NCBI RefSeq assembly: GCF_009917525.1
Contig: NZ_QZDU01000009.1
Span: 1-64,000 of the forward strand
Length of the DNA: 64,000 bases
Reading direction: 5' to 3'
From: Acutalibacter sp. 1XD8-36
Lineage (GTDB): Bacteria > Bacillota > Clostridia > Oscillospirales > Acutalibacteraceae
The notes under the pieces were generated by a model. It saw only the letters and a program-made list of their open reading frames with translations, was not told the DNA's origin and did not search any database. Made by a program: the position numbers and the translations under genes. The first letter of the stretch is position 1, and every line of letters begins with the position of its first letter. This document shows, piece by piece, positions 37,092 to 44,766 of this stretch.

Positions 37092-37099
37092 GCGCTGCC

Positions 37100-37191
37100 G
37101 CGCACCCAAGACCTTGGGGCTCTGCCCCAAACCCAGAGTTATGCTTTGCATAACTCTCCCACCTCTTGAAAAGGTTGACGAAACTTTTACC
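37100..37191 (-). repeat. Dispersed three-hairpin repeat, copy B (after the AraC gene)
   Basis: Read on the minus strand it starts 5-6 nt after the AraC stop with GTAAAAGTTTCGTCAACC and continues TTTTCAAGAGGTGG, then an extra stem AGTTATGC/GCATAACT not present in copy A, then TTGGGGC/GCCCCAA and AAGGTCTTGGG. It aligns along its length with copy A (18327-18403), apart from the insertion. Confidence 0.7.
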
Positions 37192-37196
37192 CTATG

Positions 37197-38162
37197 TCAC
37201 CGCAGCTTCACCGGCCTCAGCACCTCATACCCGATACCCTCCGGGTAATGCCGCTGATAACACTGGCAAACATTCTCGTTCCACTCAAATCGTCCCGCGC
37301 CGGCCGCCGTACTGAGCCCGCTGGGGTCTACTTGTTCCTTGCAAAGGTCATAGCTCCAGGCAAGCGCCTCCACCCGGCCCATAACCTCGCCGTTATCCTC
37401 CATATAGTCGAAGGGCGGGTGGTAGAACACAAGATAGTAGCTCCCCGGGAACTCCCTCAGCTCAAAGCCCTCAGGCACAGGCCCGTCATAATCCGCGGGC
37501 ACTCCCATGCCGTAGAAGTAGTGCCGTTCGCCGTTCACATAGTGCCAGCCCGCCGTATGAGGGGTCACCACAGGGTGGGACAGGTGCCTCATGCTCTCCA
37601 CTGTGCCGCATACCTGGTCACAGCTGTGGCGCTCCCAGAAGGTGCCGTAGCAGACGGCCTCGTTGTCCCATATGCCCAGGTACTTGTGGGCGGGGATATA
37701 CTCAACTCTCATCCGTGCGTCTCTCAGGTCTTTTGTACTCATTTCATTGCCTCCTTCGCCATGCTTTGTCTCGTTCCTTTGTTCCGCGTACTGCCAGGGG
37801 TGGAATACGTCCTTGCAGAGAAACAGCGGCAGAGGCCGGGGATTTAACCGGTATTCCCGGGGAGTGCACCCAAAAGCCTCCTTGAAGGCCCGGGACATGG
37901 CCTCCTGAGAGGAAAACCCGGAGTCGAGGGCTATGTCCAGTATGCGGGAATTTTCGTCTCTAAGGGCCAGCGCCGCCATGGTCAGCCGTCTTTTTGCCAC
38001 GTAGCTTCGCAGGGTTATGCCGCAAATCTGATGGAACAGCGCCGAGCAGTACCAGGGAGAATACCCTACGTACTTCGACAGAGGGAGAAGACCCGGTTCC
38101 CCCGAAAGGTTCTGTTCAAGCCACTCTATCATCCTCTGCACTGTCTCGTTGCTCCGGTACAT
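37197..38162 (-). CDS. AraC-family regulator with GyrI-like effector domain
   Basis: A 321-aa regulator. Residues about 8-105 hold the two AraC helix-turn-helix motifs (LSKYVGYSPWYCSALFHQICG and ILDIALDSGFSSQEAMSRAFKEAFGCTPREYR). Residues about 145-320 form a GyrI-like ligand-binding domain like those of Rob and SoxS-linked proteins. Such regulators commonly sense drugs or lipophilic compounds; a MATE pump lies in the neighbouring minus-strand operon, a plausible but unproven target. A TATACT -10 is present at 38186-38191 (minus) with a weak -35. Confidence 0.9.
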   Translation of the reverse strand: MYRSNETVQRMIEWLEQNLSGEPGLLPLSKYVGYSPWYCSALFHQICGITLRSYVAKRRLTMAALALRDENSRILDIALDSGFSSQEAMSRAFKEAFGCTPREYRLNPRPLPLFLCKDVFHPWQYAEQRNETKHGEGGNEMSTKDLRDARMRVEYIPAHKYLGIWDNEAVCYGTFWERHSCDQVCGTVESMRHLSHPVVTPHTAGWHYVNGERHYFYGMGVPADYDGPVPEGFELREFPGSYYLVFYHPPFDYMEDNGEVMGRVEALAWSYDLCKEQVDPSGLSTAAGAGRFEWNENVCQCYQRHYPEGIGYEVLRPVKLR

Positions 38163-38219
38163 GTTATCACCTCTTAGCTGAGATTAGTATAGCAAAAGGC
38201 GTGGGCAGATTGCTTGATA

Positions 38220-38708
38220 TCAGTTGCGGTCTTCAAAGGAGTACAGCGCCCCATCATAATCCTTCACATAGTACCTGATATTCCTCCTGCCCCTTTGCAC
38301 CACTACATGCCCCTCTGTCTCAAGCCTCTCCCTCTGGGCCTTTATTCCCCCAGGGTACTTTGGGTTTAGCTCTCCCCCAGCCTTCAGCGTGCGCCAGTAG
38401 GGGGTCTCGTCTTCGCCCCGCTGAAAGCTGGCCCAGGCGGCGATGGACACGAATATCCCCGCTGTGATAGGCTCGGTGAAGTCCGCGCCGTTTTCCCTTG
38501 CAAAATAGGAGCGGATGTCCGTTACGGTGGTGAGCTTACCCTTTGGCACCAGCCTCATGGCCCTGTCGTAGTCAATGGGCGGGGCAAAGTACATCCTGTC
38601 CCCGCCGTACTTTTTGATGGTGCCCGGGTCCGCAACTATCTGTATTTTGGGCATATCCTTACTGTCGTTTAGCATAGCGTTGAAATCCTTCTTGTCCTCA
38701 TTAGCCAT
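38220..38708 (-). CDS. Alkyltransferase-like (ATL/MGMT-family) protein without the acceptor Cys
   Basis: A 162-aa protein whose residues 47-120 match the DNA-binding domain of O6-methylguanine-DNA methyltransferase (AMRLVPKGKLTTVTDIRSYFA, TAGIFVSIAAWA). In true MGMTs the acceptor loop is Pro-Cys-His-Arg; here it is Pro103-Tyr104-Trp105-Arg106, so alkyl transfer is not possible by the known mechanism. ATL proteins lacking the Cys bind alkylated bases and pass them to nucleotide excision repair. The remaining 45 N-terminal residues are charged. The ATG at 38708 follows CAGGAGG; 16 further upstream codons are open but unsupported. Confidence 0.75.
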   Translation of the reverse strand: MANEDKKDFNAMLNDSKDMPKIQIVADPGTIKKYGGDRMYFAPPIDYDRAMRLVPKGKLTTVTDIRSYFARENGADFTEPITAGIFVSIAAWASFQRGEDETPYWRTLKAGGELNPKYPGGIKAQRERLETEGHVVVQRGRRNIRYYVKDYDGALYSFEDRN

Positions 38709-38765
38709 GGTATCGCCTCCTGACAAGAGCATAGCACAGTTTATTTTCCCGTGCAATGAGACGGT

Positions 38766-40121
38766 TTAAACTTTTCTGTCCCCCGAAGGGTATTTTCTCA
38801 TGCGCACAAAATATGCCAGCGTGAGCAGCAGGGCGGCGCCGGTCCAGGCACCTACCTCGGCGTAGTATATGCCGTCCGCAAGCACAAGGGGCAGCAGCAT
38901 GGCTATCCCTACTCTCATGACCATCTCAACAAAGCCGGATATCATGGGCACAACAGTGTCCCCAAGGCCCATCAGCGCCGAGCGGTAGATATGCAGCATA
39001 TACAGCACCGGCAGGCAGAGGCTCATTATGGCGAGGTATTTATAGGCAATGTCCATTGAAGCCGAGACCTCCTCGGGCGTGCCGGAGATAAACAGCCCCA
39101 GGAAGAGCTTGCCCAAAAGCAGCATGGACACGGTTATCACAGCGGAGGTGATAAGGGCGATTACTGCCGCCGAGCGCATGCCCTTTCTGATACGGCTGAA
39201 CAGCCCGCCCCCAAGGTTCTGGCCCACGAAGGAGGTGACGGCGTAGCCATATGAGGTGGCGGCTATCTCCAAAAGGCCGTAGAGCTTGTTTGTGGCGGTA
39301 AACCCGGCGATAAAGAGCATGCCGTACCGGTTCACAACGGACTGGACCGCCATGCCCCCGGCGGAGATTATGGCGTTCTGCAGGGCCACTGGAGAGCCCA
39401 GCTTCAGGAGCGCCCCAGAGAGGGCGCGGGTGAGCTTAAAGTCGCCGGGATGAAGCTGGATTATGCTCACACGGCGCACGTTTATATAGCAGTACACTGT
39501 TGACACGGCCTGGGCAATGATGGTTGCGCCCGCCGCCCCGGCTATCCCCCAGTGGAACACCAGCACGAACAGTAGGTCCAGGCATATATTTACTATAGTG
39601 GCTACCACCACCGCATAGAGGGGCGTCTTGCTGTCCCCCAGGGCCCGAAGAATAGACGCCAAAAGGTTATAGGCGGTAATTATAGGTATGCCCGCAAAGA
39701 CTATGCGCAGGTATAAGAGGGAGCTGCCGATAATGTCGTCGGGGGTGTTCAGCAGCCTTAGCACCGGCTGGGCAAACACCTGGCTGAGGACAAGCATTCC
39801 CACGGCGGCGATACCGCAGAGGGTGGCGGAGGCACCAATGGTCCTTGAGAGCTCCCTATAGTCCTTTGCCCCGAAGTGCTGGGCCATAAGTATGGAAAAG
39901 CCCTGGGCAAAGCCCTGCACTACGCTGAGCACCAGCCAGTTGAGCCAGTCCGCCGCGCCTATGGCGGCAAGGGCCGTAACCCCCACCCCCTGGCCCACCA
40001 CGGCGGTGTCCACCACGGTGTAGAGCTGCTGGAAGACGTTGCCCAGCATAAGGGGCAGGGCAAAGGTTATGAGCAGCCTGGTGGGGCTGCCCTCGGTCAT
40101 GCTTCTGATACGGTTTGACAT
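38766..40121 (-). CDS. MATE-family multidrug/Na+ efflux transporter
   Basis: A 451-aa protein with about 12 membrane helices and the MATE pattern of two related six-helix halves. The first half opens with PLMLGNVFQQLYTVVDTAVVGQGVG. It probably exports drugs or metabolites by Na+ or H+ antiport. The ATG at 40121 follows AAGGAGA; seven further codons upstream are open. It lies 27 nt after the phosphoesterase gene on the minus strand. Confidence 0.93.
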   Translation of the reverse strand: MSNRIRSMTEGSPTRLLITFALPLMLGNVFQQLYTVVDTAVVGQGVGVTALAAIGAADWLNWLVLSVVQGFAQGFSILMAQHFGAKDYRELSRTIGASATLCGIAAVGMLVLSQVFAQPVLRLLNTPDDIIGSSLLYLRIVFAGIPIITAYNLLASILRALGDSKTPLYAVVVATIVNICLDLLFVLVFHWGIAGAAGATIIAQAVSTVYCYINVRRVSIIQLHPGDFKLTRALSGALLKLGSPVALQNAIISAGGMAVQSVVNRYGMLFIAGFTATNKLYGLLEIAATSYGYAVTSFVGQNLGGGLFSRIRKGMRSAAVIALITSAVITVSMLLLGKLFLGLFISGTPEEVSASMDIAYKYLAIMSLCLPVLYMLHIYRSALMGLGDTVVPMISGFVEMVMRVGIAMLLPLVLADGIYYAEVGAWTGAALLLTLAYFVRMRKYPSGDRKV

Positions 40122-40148
40122 ATGTTCTCCTTCCCAAAACAAGCTAAA

Positions 40149-41069
40149 CTAAAACAGTTCTATATTGTACTCCATGGCGGCGTCCCGCCAGTATTTTTCC
40201 GGCACATCCGCCCAGCTGGCCTCTATGCCGGAGTCATTCTTATAGAGCTCCACCGCCCGGGCGGGCACCCTGCCGAAGGGGTCGGTGCCGGTGAGCACAT
40301 TGTGCCTGAGCATTGCGGACCATACCGGCGCGCGCTCAGCGAGCCCGGAGGTCTCCAGGTTTTTGACTGCCTGCTCCCAGTCGTAGGGCACGGACACATA
40401 CTCAGGGACCCAGCGGCCTTTCCTATAGTGCATGAGGAGCATTTGCGAGACCTCGGCAAGCTCTGTTACCTCTATGGCTCCGGGCCGGGTGCGGCAGTAG
40501 ATGGGGTTGCCCACGGAGCCCGCGCATATCACCCGCAGCCCCCTGTGCCAGAAGCTGAAGTTTCGGTGGTTATGGCCCTTTAAGAGTATGCGTTCGGGGA
40601 CGCTCTCAAGGGACTCGAGGGTGCCGGGACTGAAAATCTGGGCCTTGGTGCGCTCCGGCGAGCCGTGGCAGCAGGCTATGGGCGGGGCGTCCCCTATCTG
40701 CCAGGAGCAGGAGACGGGCAGGCTCTCAAACCAGTCGATGTCCCTGTCCGTCAGGTTCTCGTAGCAGTAGAGGAGCGCCCCCTGGCAGGAGCTGTCCCTC
40801 CATACTGAGCCGTCGGCGTTTCTGCCGCCGTTTGCCCTGTAGCTTATCATGTACTCCTCGCGGTTGCCCCGGATAAACCGGCAGTCGTACCGGCCCGCCG
40901 CCCCATACAGCAGCTCCATCACCCGCTGGGGGTAGGCGTGGTCGGTTATATAGTCGCCAAGGAAGATGTACTTCTCTATTTTCTTTTTCCGGGCCCAGTC
41001 AAGGCAGGCCTTCAGGGCCGGGTAATTGCCGTGCACATCCGCCAGCACAGCCACTGTAAGCTCTCTCAT
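40149..41069 (-). CDS. Calcineurin-like metallophosphoesterase
   Basis: A 306-aa protein with all phosphoesterase motifs: LADVHGN (9-15), FLGDYITD (near 36), RGNREEY (near 67; GNH-type with Arg), CCHGSPER and GHNHRNF. The N-terminal 215 residues form the two-metal catalytic domain, and a C-terminal helical segment follows. Substrates in this family range from nucleotides to phosphoproteins. It overlaps the SpoU methylase end by 4 nt (ATGA). Confidence 0.88.
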   Translation of the reverse strand: MRELTVAVLADVHGNYPALKACLDWARKKKIEKYIFLGDYITDHAYPQRVMELLYGAAGRYDCRFIRGNREEYMISYRANGGRNADGSVWRDSSCQGALLYCYENLTDRDIDWFESLPVSCSWQIGDAPPIACCHGSPERTKAQIFSPGTLESLESVPERILLKGHNHRNFSFWHRGLRVICAGSVGNPIYCRTRPGAIEVTELAEVSQMLLMHYRKGRWVPEYVSVPYDWEQAVKNLETSGLAERAPVWSAMLRHNVLTGTDPFGRVPARAVELYKNDSGIEASWADVPEKYWRDAAMEYNIELF

Positions 41070-41797
41070 TGTGCACCTCCGTTTTGATTGGCAAATAGGT
41101 ATGTGCCTATGCTCACGGCTACTGCCAGGTTTAGGGAGTCCACCTCGGCTGTCTGGGCAATGAACAGGCTCTGCCCATAGTGCTGAAACTCCGGCGGGAG
41201 CCCGGTGGACTCGTTGCCGAATACCAGGGTATAGAGGGGGCTTTTTGGGCAGGTATCAGGCGTCAGCACCCTGCCCCCGTCCAGCATAAAGGGGAAGACG
41301 TCCCTATTATCCCCAAACTCCCTAAGGTACTCGTCAAAGCTCTCAAATTCCTGCACCCTCAGCCGGAACAGGGCCCCCATAGAGGCCCGCACGGCCTTGG
41401 GGTGCCAGCGGTCGGCCCCGCCTCCGATTAGGGCAAGGTCCCTTATGCCGAAGCCTAAAACAGTGCGCTCAATGGTCCCCAGGTTGCCCATGTCCCCGGG
41501 GTGCACCAGGGCGACATGGGGCAGGCCAGGGCAGAGCTTTTCGCCGTACTTTGCAAACTCCCCGGCAGCGTAGCAGGCCTCCTTTTGGGATATGCGCTCA
41601 AGAGCCTTTTGGGAGCAGTAGCAGGGTACGCCCAGTTTTTTGCATAGAGCTGTGAGCTTGTCCTGCTGGGTGAAGTCCTCCCGGTAGTATACGGCCCTTG
41701 CACTCTCGGGGCGGCAGTTCAGCAGCTCGAAGGCGGGGAACGGCCCGAGGGCGTAGGAGTACGGGAACTCGTGCTTGTATCTCTTTGGCAGTTCCAT
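41066..41797 (-). CDS. TrmH/SpoU-family RNA 2'-O-methyltransferase
   Basis: A 243-aa SPOUT protein. The C-terminal catalytic knot has motif 1 (VHPGDMGNLGTIERT), motif 2 (LVFGNESTGLP) and motif 3 (VDSLNLAVAVSIGTYLF). The N-terminal 85 residues are a substrate-binding extension. It methylates a 2'-OH in tRNA or rRNA; the position cannot be told. Start: GAAAGGAG. Confidence 0.9.
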   Translation of the reverse strand: MELPKRYKHEFPYSYALGPFPAFELLNCRPESARAVYYREDFTQQDKLTALCKKLGVPCYCSQKALERISQKEACYAAGEFAKYGEKLCPGLPHVALVHPGDMGNLGTIERTVLGFGIRDLALIGGGADRWHPKAVRASMGALFRLRVQEFESFDEYLREFGDNRDVFPFMLDGGRVLTPDTCPKSPLYTLVFGNESTGLPPEFQHYGQSLFIAQTAEVDSLNLAVAVSIGTYLFANQNGGAQ

Positions 41798-41811
41798 AAA
41801 GCGCTCCTTTC

Positions 41812-42345
41812 TCAGTGGCGGGGGGTATAGGCGCTTTGTCTCTCAGGCCTGGGGGCTTTTGGCGCGCGGAGTAAAAATCCAGGCAGGACTATGAGTATAA
41901 GCCCTGCGATGAATATAACTATAGCGCCGGTAATGCTGGAGAGAAACCTGAACGGCTCCCCGAAGCCCGGAATATACCCGGAGAAGACGCCCTCTATTTC
42001 CTCCATAGAGGCGAGCCTGCTCTCATCTGCGCCGTCGGGCTTTAGTATAAGCTGTCCCTCGCTGGTGCCGATTATCCGGGTAAGCTCCGGCATACTGGTG
42101 CTGGCGCTGGAGGCACAGAGCACCGCGTCACCGGCCTTCGGGGCCTCGCCCATATGTATCACCGCCAGGTCCCCGGGGGAGAGCTCCGGGGACATATTAT
42201 TGTCCGCGACTATATAACCGCGCCAGTCGCCTATCCCAGTCAGGCCATTGCTGTGGGTGCTTCGGAACAGCAGCAGGCATAGGGTCAAAAGGCCGAGCCA
42301 TACTATTGTCAGCAGTACCTGTATAATTCTTATAAGCGCTTTCAT
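41812..42345 (-). CDS. SipW-like signal-peptidase homologue lacking the catalytic Ser
   Basis: A 177-aa membrane protein: TM1 about 8-27, an outside domain, TM2 about 137-158 and a basic C-terminal tail. The outside domain follows the S26B (SipW/endoplasmic-type) signal peptidase layout: box with M-S-P-E-L-S-P-G-D (51-59), a beta region, ELTRIIG, a D-G-A-D segment and the GVFSGYIPGFG end. In active enzymes the box reads Ser-Met-x-Pro; here Asn50 replaces the nucleophilic Ser. It is therefore probably not a peptidase, unless another Ser serves. The start overlaps the HAD gene stop (ATGA). Confidence 0.72.
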   Translation of the reverse strand: MKALIRIIQVLLTIVWLGLLTLCLLLFRSTHSNGLTGIGDWRGYIVADNNMSPELSPGDLAVIHMGEAPKAGDAVLCASSASTSMPELTRIIGTSEGQLILKPDGADESRLASMEEIEGVFSGYIPGFGEPFRFLSSITGAIVIFIAGLILIVLPGFLLRAPKAPRPERQSAYTPRH

Positions 42346-43181
42346 ATTGCACCCTCCCTGTGAAATTTCTCCAGCAGAAACCGGGCCACGCCGCCGTCTT
42401 CATTGCTTCCGATTATGCCTGTGGCAGCGGCTATAACCTCCGGCATGGCATTCTCCACGGCGTAGCTCTCGTCGGCAACGTGAAAAAGCGGCAGGTCGTT
42501 CATGGCGTCCCCGAAGGCTATGAGTTTATCACAGCCCAGCCGCTCCTTGAGCCGCAGGGCGGCTTTGGCCTTGGTAGCCTCCCGGGAGGTTATCTCCAGC
42601 CAGTATTCCTCCCTGTAGAGCTCCTGCTGGAAGGTGAGGTTCACATAGGGCAGGCCCCTCACCCGCTCCCAGAGGGGCGCAAGGGATTCCCTGTCATGTA
42701 TAAAGGTGAAGTAGTATGTCCCGCCCTGCAGGAGCTCCTCCCTGGAGTTTACGGGTGTGAGGCGGGGGTCCCCTCTGCGGTTGTTTATATAGCGCTCCAT
42801 TCCATGGTGGCGGGGAAGGCCGGCCCGGTAGAACACCTTCTCCTCACCGTTCAACATGCCGTAGCACAGGGGCCAGAGGCCGAGCTCCTCACAGTGGGAC
42901 AGTATCTCCCGGCGCTCGGCATCGGTGAAGGATACCTGGTCCGTGCACGAGCCGGTCCTGCCGTCGCAGAGCATGGAGCCGTTATGGACTATCCAGGGGA
43001 GCTCCGGCGAGAGCCCCTCGGTGACGACATGGGCCGAGTGCCAGGAGCGGGCAGTGGCGAAGGTGAAGAGCATACCCTTCTGGAGAAAGGCGTTGAGGGT
43101 CCTTACGGTGTAGCCGGGCAGGCGGTCGCGCCGGTCTAAAAGCGTGCCGTCCAGGTCGCTGACATAGAGGGTCTTGGGCAT
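42342..43181 (-). CDS. Cof-type HAD-superfamily phosphatase
   Basis: A 279-aa HAD hydrolase of the Cof/YwpJ subtype: motif I SDLDGTLLD (about 7-15), motif II with T/S in TFATARS, a C2 cap (about 85-190), motif III Lys in SREATKAKA and motif IV FGDAMNDLPLF. It dephosphorylates sugar phosphates, PLP or similar metabolites. I chose the ATG at 43181 because of the GGGAGGT site and the family's usual start; the frame stays open for 23 more codons, which lie over the promoter. Confidence 0.9.
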   Translation of the reverse strand: MPKTLYVSDLDGTLLDRRDRLPGYTVRTLNAFLQKGMLFTFATARSWHSAHVVTEGLSPELPWIVHNGSMLCDGRTGSCTDQVSFTDAERREILSHCEELGLWPLCYGMLNGEEKVFYRAGLPRHHGMERYINNRRGDPRLTPVNSREELLQGGTYYFTFIHDRESLAPLWERVRGLPYVNLTFQQELYREEYWLEITSREATKAKAALRLKERLGCDKLIAFGDAMNDLPLFHVADESYAVENAMPEVIAAATGIIGSNEDGGVARFLLEKFHREGAI

Positions 43182-43196
43182 TTTACGATACCTCCC

Positions 43197-43226
43197 AGTA
43201 TAGCTGCTATAGTTAGCACAGTTCAA
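43197..43226 (-). promoter_or_regulatory. Sigma-A promoter of the HAD-to-ATL operon
   Basis: On the minus strand TTGAAC (43226-43221), 18 nt, TATACT (43202-43197), 16 nt before the HAD ATG. It probably drives HAD, SipW-like, SpoU, phosphoesterase, MATE and ATL genes, whose gaps are 27 nt or less or overlaps, apart from a 57-nt gap before the ATL gene. Confidence 0.65.
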
Positions 43227-43362
43227 AATAGGTAGGATACCGATTTTCAAGTGTGCTTACTATAATGCCTATTCTATCACGCCTTGGGGCATATTTCCAG
43301 ATTTATTTGAATAATTTCCCCCGGGCAGGCTTATAAATAGAAAAAGGGAAGGGGAGGGGCGA

Positions 43363-44247
43363 ATGAAATCAGGACAAAAGGGGCGGCTCTATGCCCTTGT
43401 CAGGCTGGACCTAAGGCTGCTGCTCATGGGGCTGCTCACCGTACTGCTGGGGACGGCGGCGGTGATAACGGCAAGGGCCATGGCAGGGGCCGGGAGCGTG
43501 GACATACCTATAGTGATGTACCACTCTGTCCTCAAGGACAGGGCCTACCACGGAAAGTATGTGATATCCCCTGCGGAGTTTGAGAACGACATTCTGTACC
43601 TTAAAGAGCACGGCTATACCACCATTCTAATGGAAGACCTTATAAATTATACCAATGGCGGGGAGCTACCGGAGAAGCCCATACTGCTGACCTTCGACGA
43701 CGGCTATTATAATAACTATCTCTACGCCTTTGAGCTTGCCAAGAGATATAAGGTCAAGTTTGTGATATCCCCCATTGGGCGCTATGCCGACCAGTACAGT
43801 GAGAGCGGCGAGACCAACGCCTACTACACCCACGCCACCTGGGAACAGCTGCGGGAAATGACCGGCTCGGGCCTTGTGGAGGTGCAGAACCATAGCTATG
43901 ATATGCACCGGCAGCAGGAGGGAGCTCAGGGGGCGAAGCAGCGGCCCGGGGAGCCAGATAAGGACTATAGGGAGCGGCTGACGTCGGATATTAGCAAGGC
44001 ACAGGAGGCGTTCAGGGAAAACCTGGGCAAGGCGCCCAGTACATTCACCTACCCCTTTGGGGCCATGAGCAAGTCTACGCCGGGGATAATAAAGGAGCTC
44101 GGCTTCTCGGCAAGCCTTATCTGCCGAGAGAAGATAAGCGCGGTCACAAGGGACCCGGAGTCACTTTACGGCCTGGGCAGGTTTTTAAGGGAGTCGGGGA
44201 TGAGCTCAAAGGAGTTTTTTGAAAAGCGGATGAAGCTTTCACCGTAA
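43363..44247 (+). CDS. Membrane-anchored polysaccharide deacetylase (NodB domain)
   Basis: A 294-aa protein with one N-terminal signal anchor (about 18-40) and an extracytoplasmic NodB domain. Motifs: TFDDG (110-114) with the catalytic Asp and metal Asp, NHSYDMH (H-x3-H type) near 186-192, and TYPFG near 227. These enzymes deacetylate N-acetylglucosamine or muramic residues of peptidoglycan or related polymers. A candidate promoter TTGAAT...TATAAA (19-nt spacing) precedes it. Start: AGGGGAGGGG. Confidence 0.88.
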   Translation: MKSGQKGRLYALVRLDLRLLLMGLLTVLLGTAAVITARAMAGAGSVDIPIVMYHSVLKDRAYHGKYVISPAEFENDILYLKEHGYTTILMEDLINYTNGGELPEKPILLTFDDGYYNNYLYAFELAKRYKVKFVISPIGRYADQYSESGETNAYYTHATWEQLREMTGSGLVEVQNHSYDMHRQQEGAQGAKQRPGEPDKDYRERLTSDISKAQEAFRENLGKAPSTFTYPFGAMSKSTPGIIKELGFSASLICREKISAVTRDPESLYGLGRFLRESGMSSKEFFEKRMKLSP

Positions 44248-44268
44248 ATCTATATAGGAGGCAGGAGT

Positions 44269-44766
44269 ATGAGGGAGAGCGTCTGTATCATTTCCTCACA
44301 GAGGCCGGATAAATACCCCAACGGCGGGGACGAGGCCTACTGGACGGCCCGGATAGCCCATATGCTCAGGGCGGATTTGGGGGCCAGGGGCATTAAGTGC
44401 CGGGAGGAGGGGGACGAGGCAGGCTGGGGGCTGCTGCTGTATATTTGCAGCCACGCGGCCCCCCGGGAGGTCGAGGCCAGGATAAAGGGCGCGCAGGTGT
44501 CCTACTATGAGTACAGCCCGGCGGGCAGGAGGGCGGCGGAGATATTCACAAAATACATCAGGGAGGTCTATCCCCAGCCGGACCTGGTGGAGGCGGTGCC
44601 CGCCGTGGCAAGGGCTGAGCTGAGCGAATCCAAGGTCCCGGCCCTGCTGATACACCTTGGCTATCACGATAACCCCCAGGATGAGGCCTGGCTTGTGAAC
44701 AGCGCGGAGCAGATATCGGCGGGGCTGGCGGCAGCGGCGGCGGATTTCCTGGAGGCAGAGCCATGA
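44269..44766 (+). CDS. Degenerate N-acetylmuramoyl-L-alanine amidase-like protein
   Basis: A 165-aa protein resembling the Amidase_3 fold: an E-x-x-x-x-x-x-I-A-x-x-L helix (DEAYWTARIAHML), a strand ending ICSHAA in place of the usual Ser-x-His-x-Asn-Ala, and a C-terminal LLIHLGYHDNPQDEAWLVNS segment that matches the GYHDNP-type end of phage and clostridial amidases. The first zinc motif (Gly-His-Gly) is missing and the late catalytic Glu position is His, so activity is doubtful. No signal peptide is present, which is odd for a wall enzyme. It overlaps the carrier gene by 4 nt. Confidence 0.6.
   Translation: MRESVCIISSQRPDKYPNGGDEAYWTARIAHMLRADLGARGIKCREEGDEAGWGLLLYICSHAAPREVEARIKGAQVSYYEYSPAGRRAAEIFTKYIREVYPQPDLVEAVPAVARAELSESKVPALLIHLGYHDNPQDEAWLVNSAEQISAGLAAAAADFLEAEP

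Noticed and set aside
38163-38219. A small gene or attenuator between the ATL and AraC genes
   Set aside because: The gap is only 57 nt and holds nothing beyond a possible -10 for the AraC gene.
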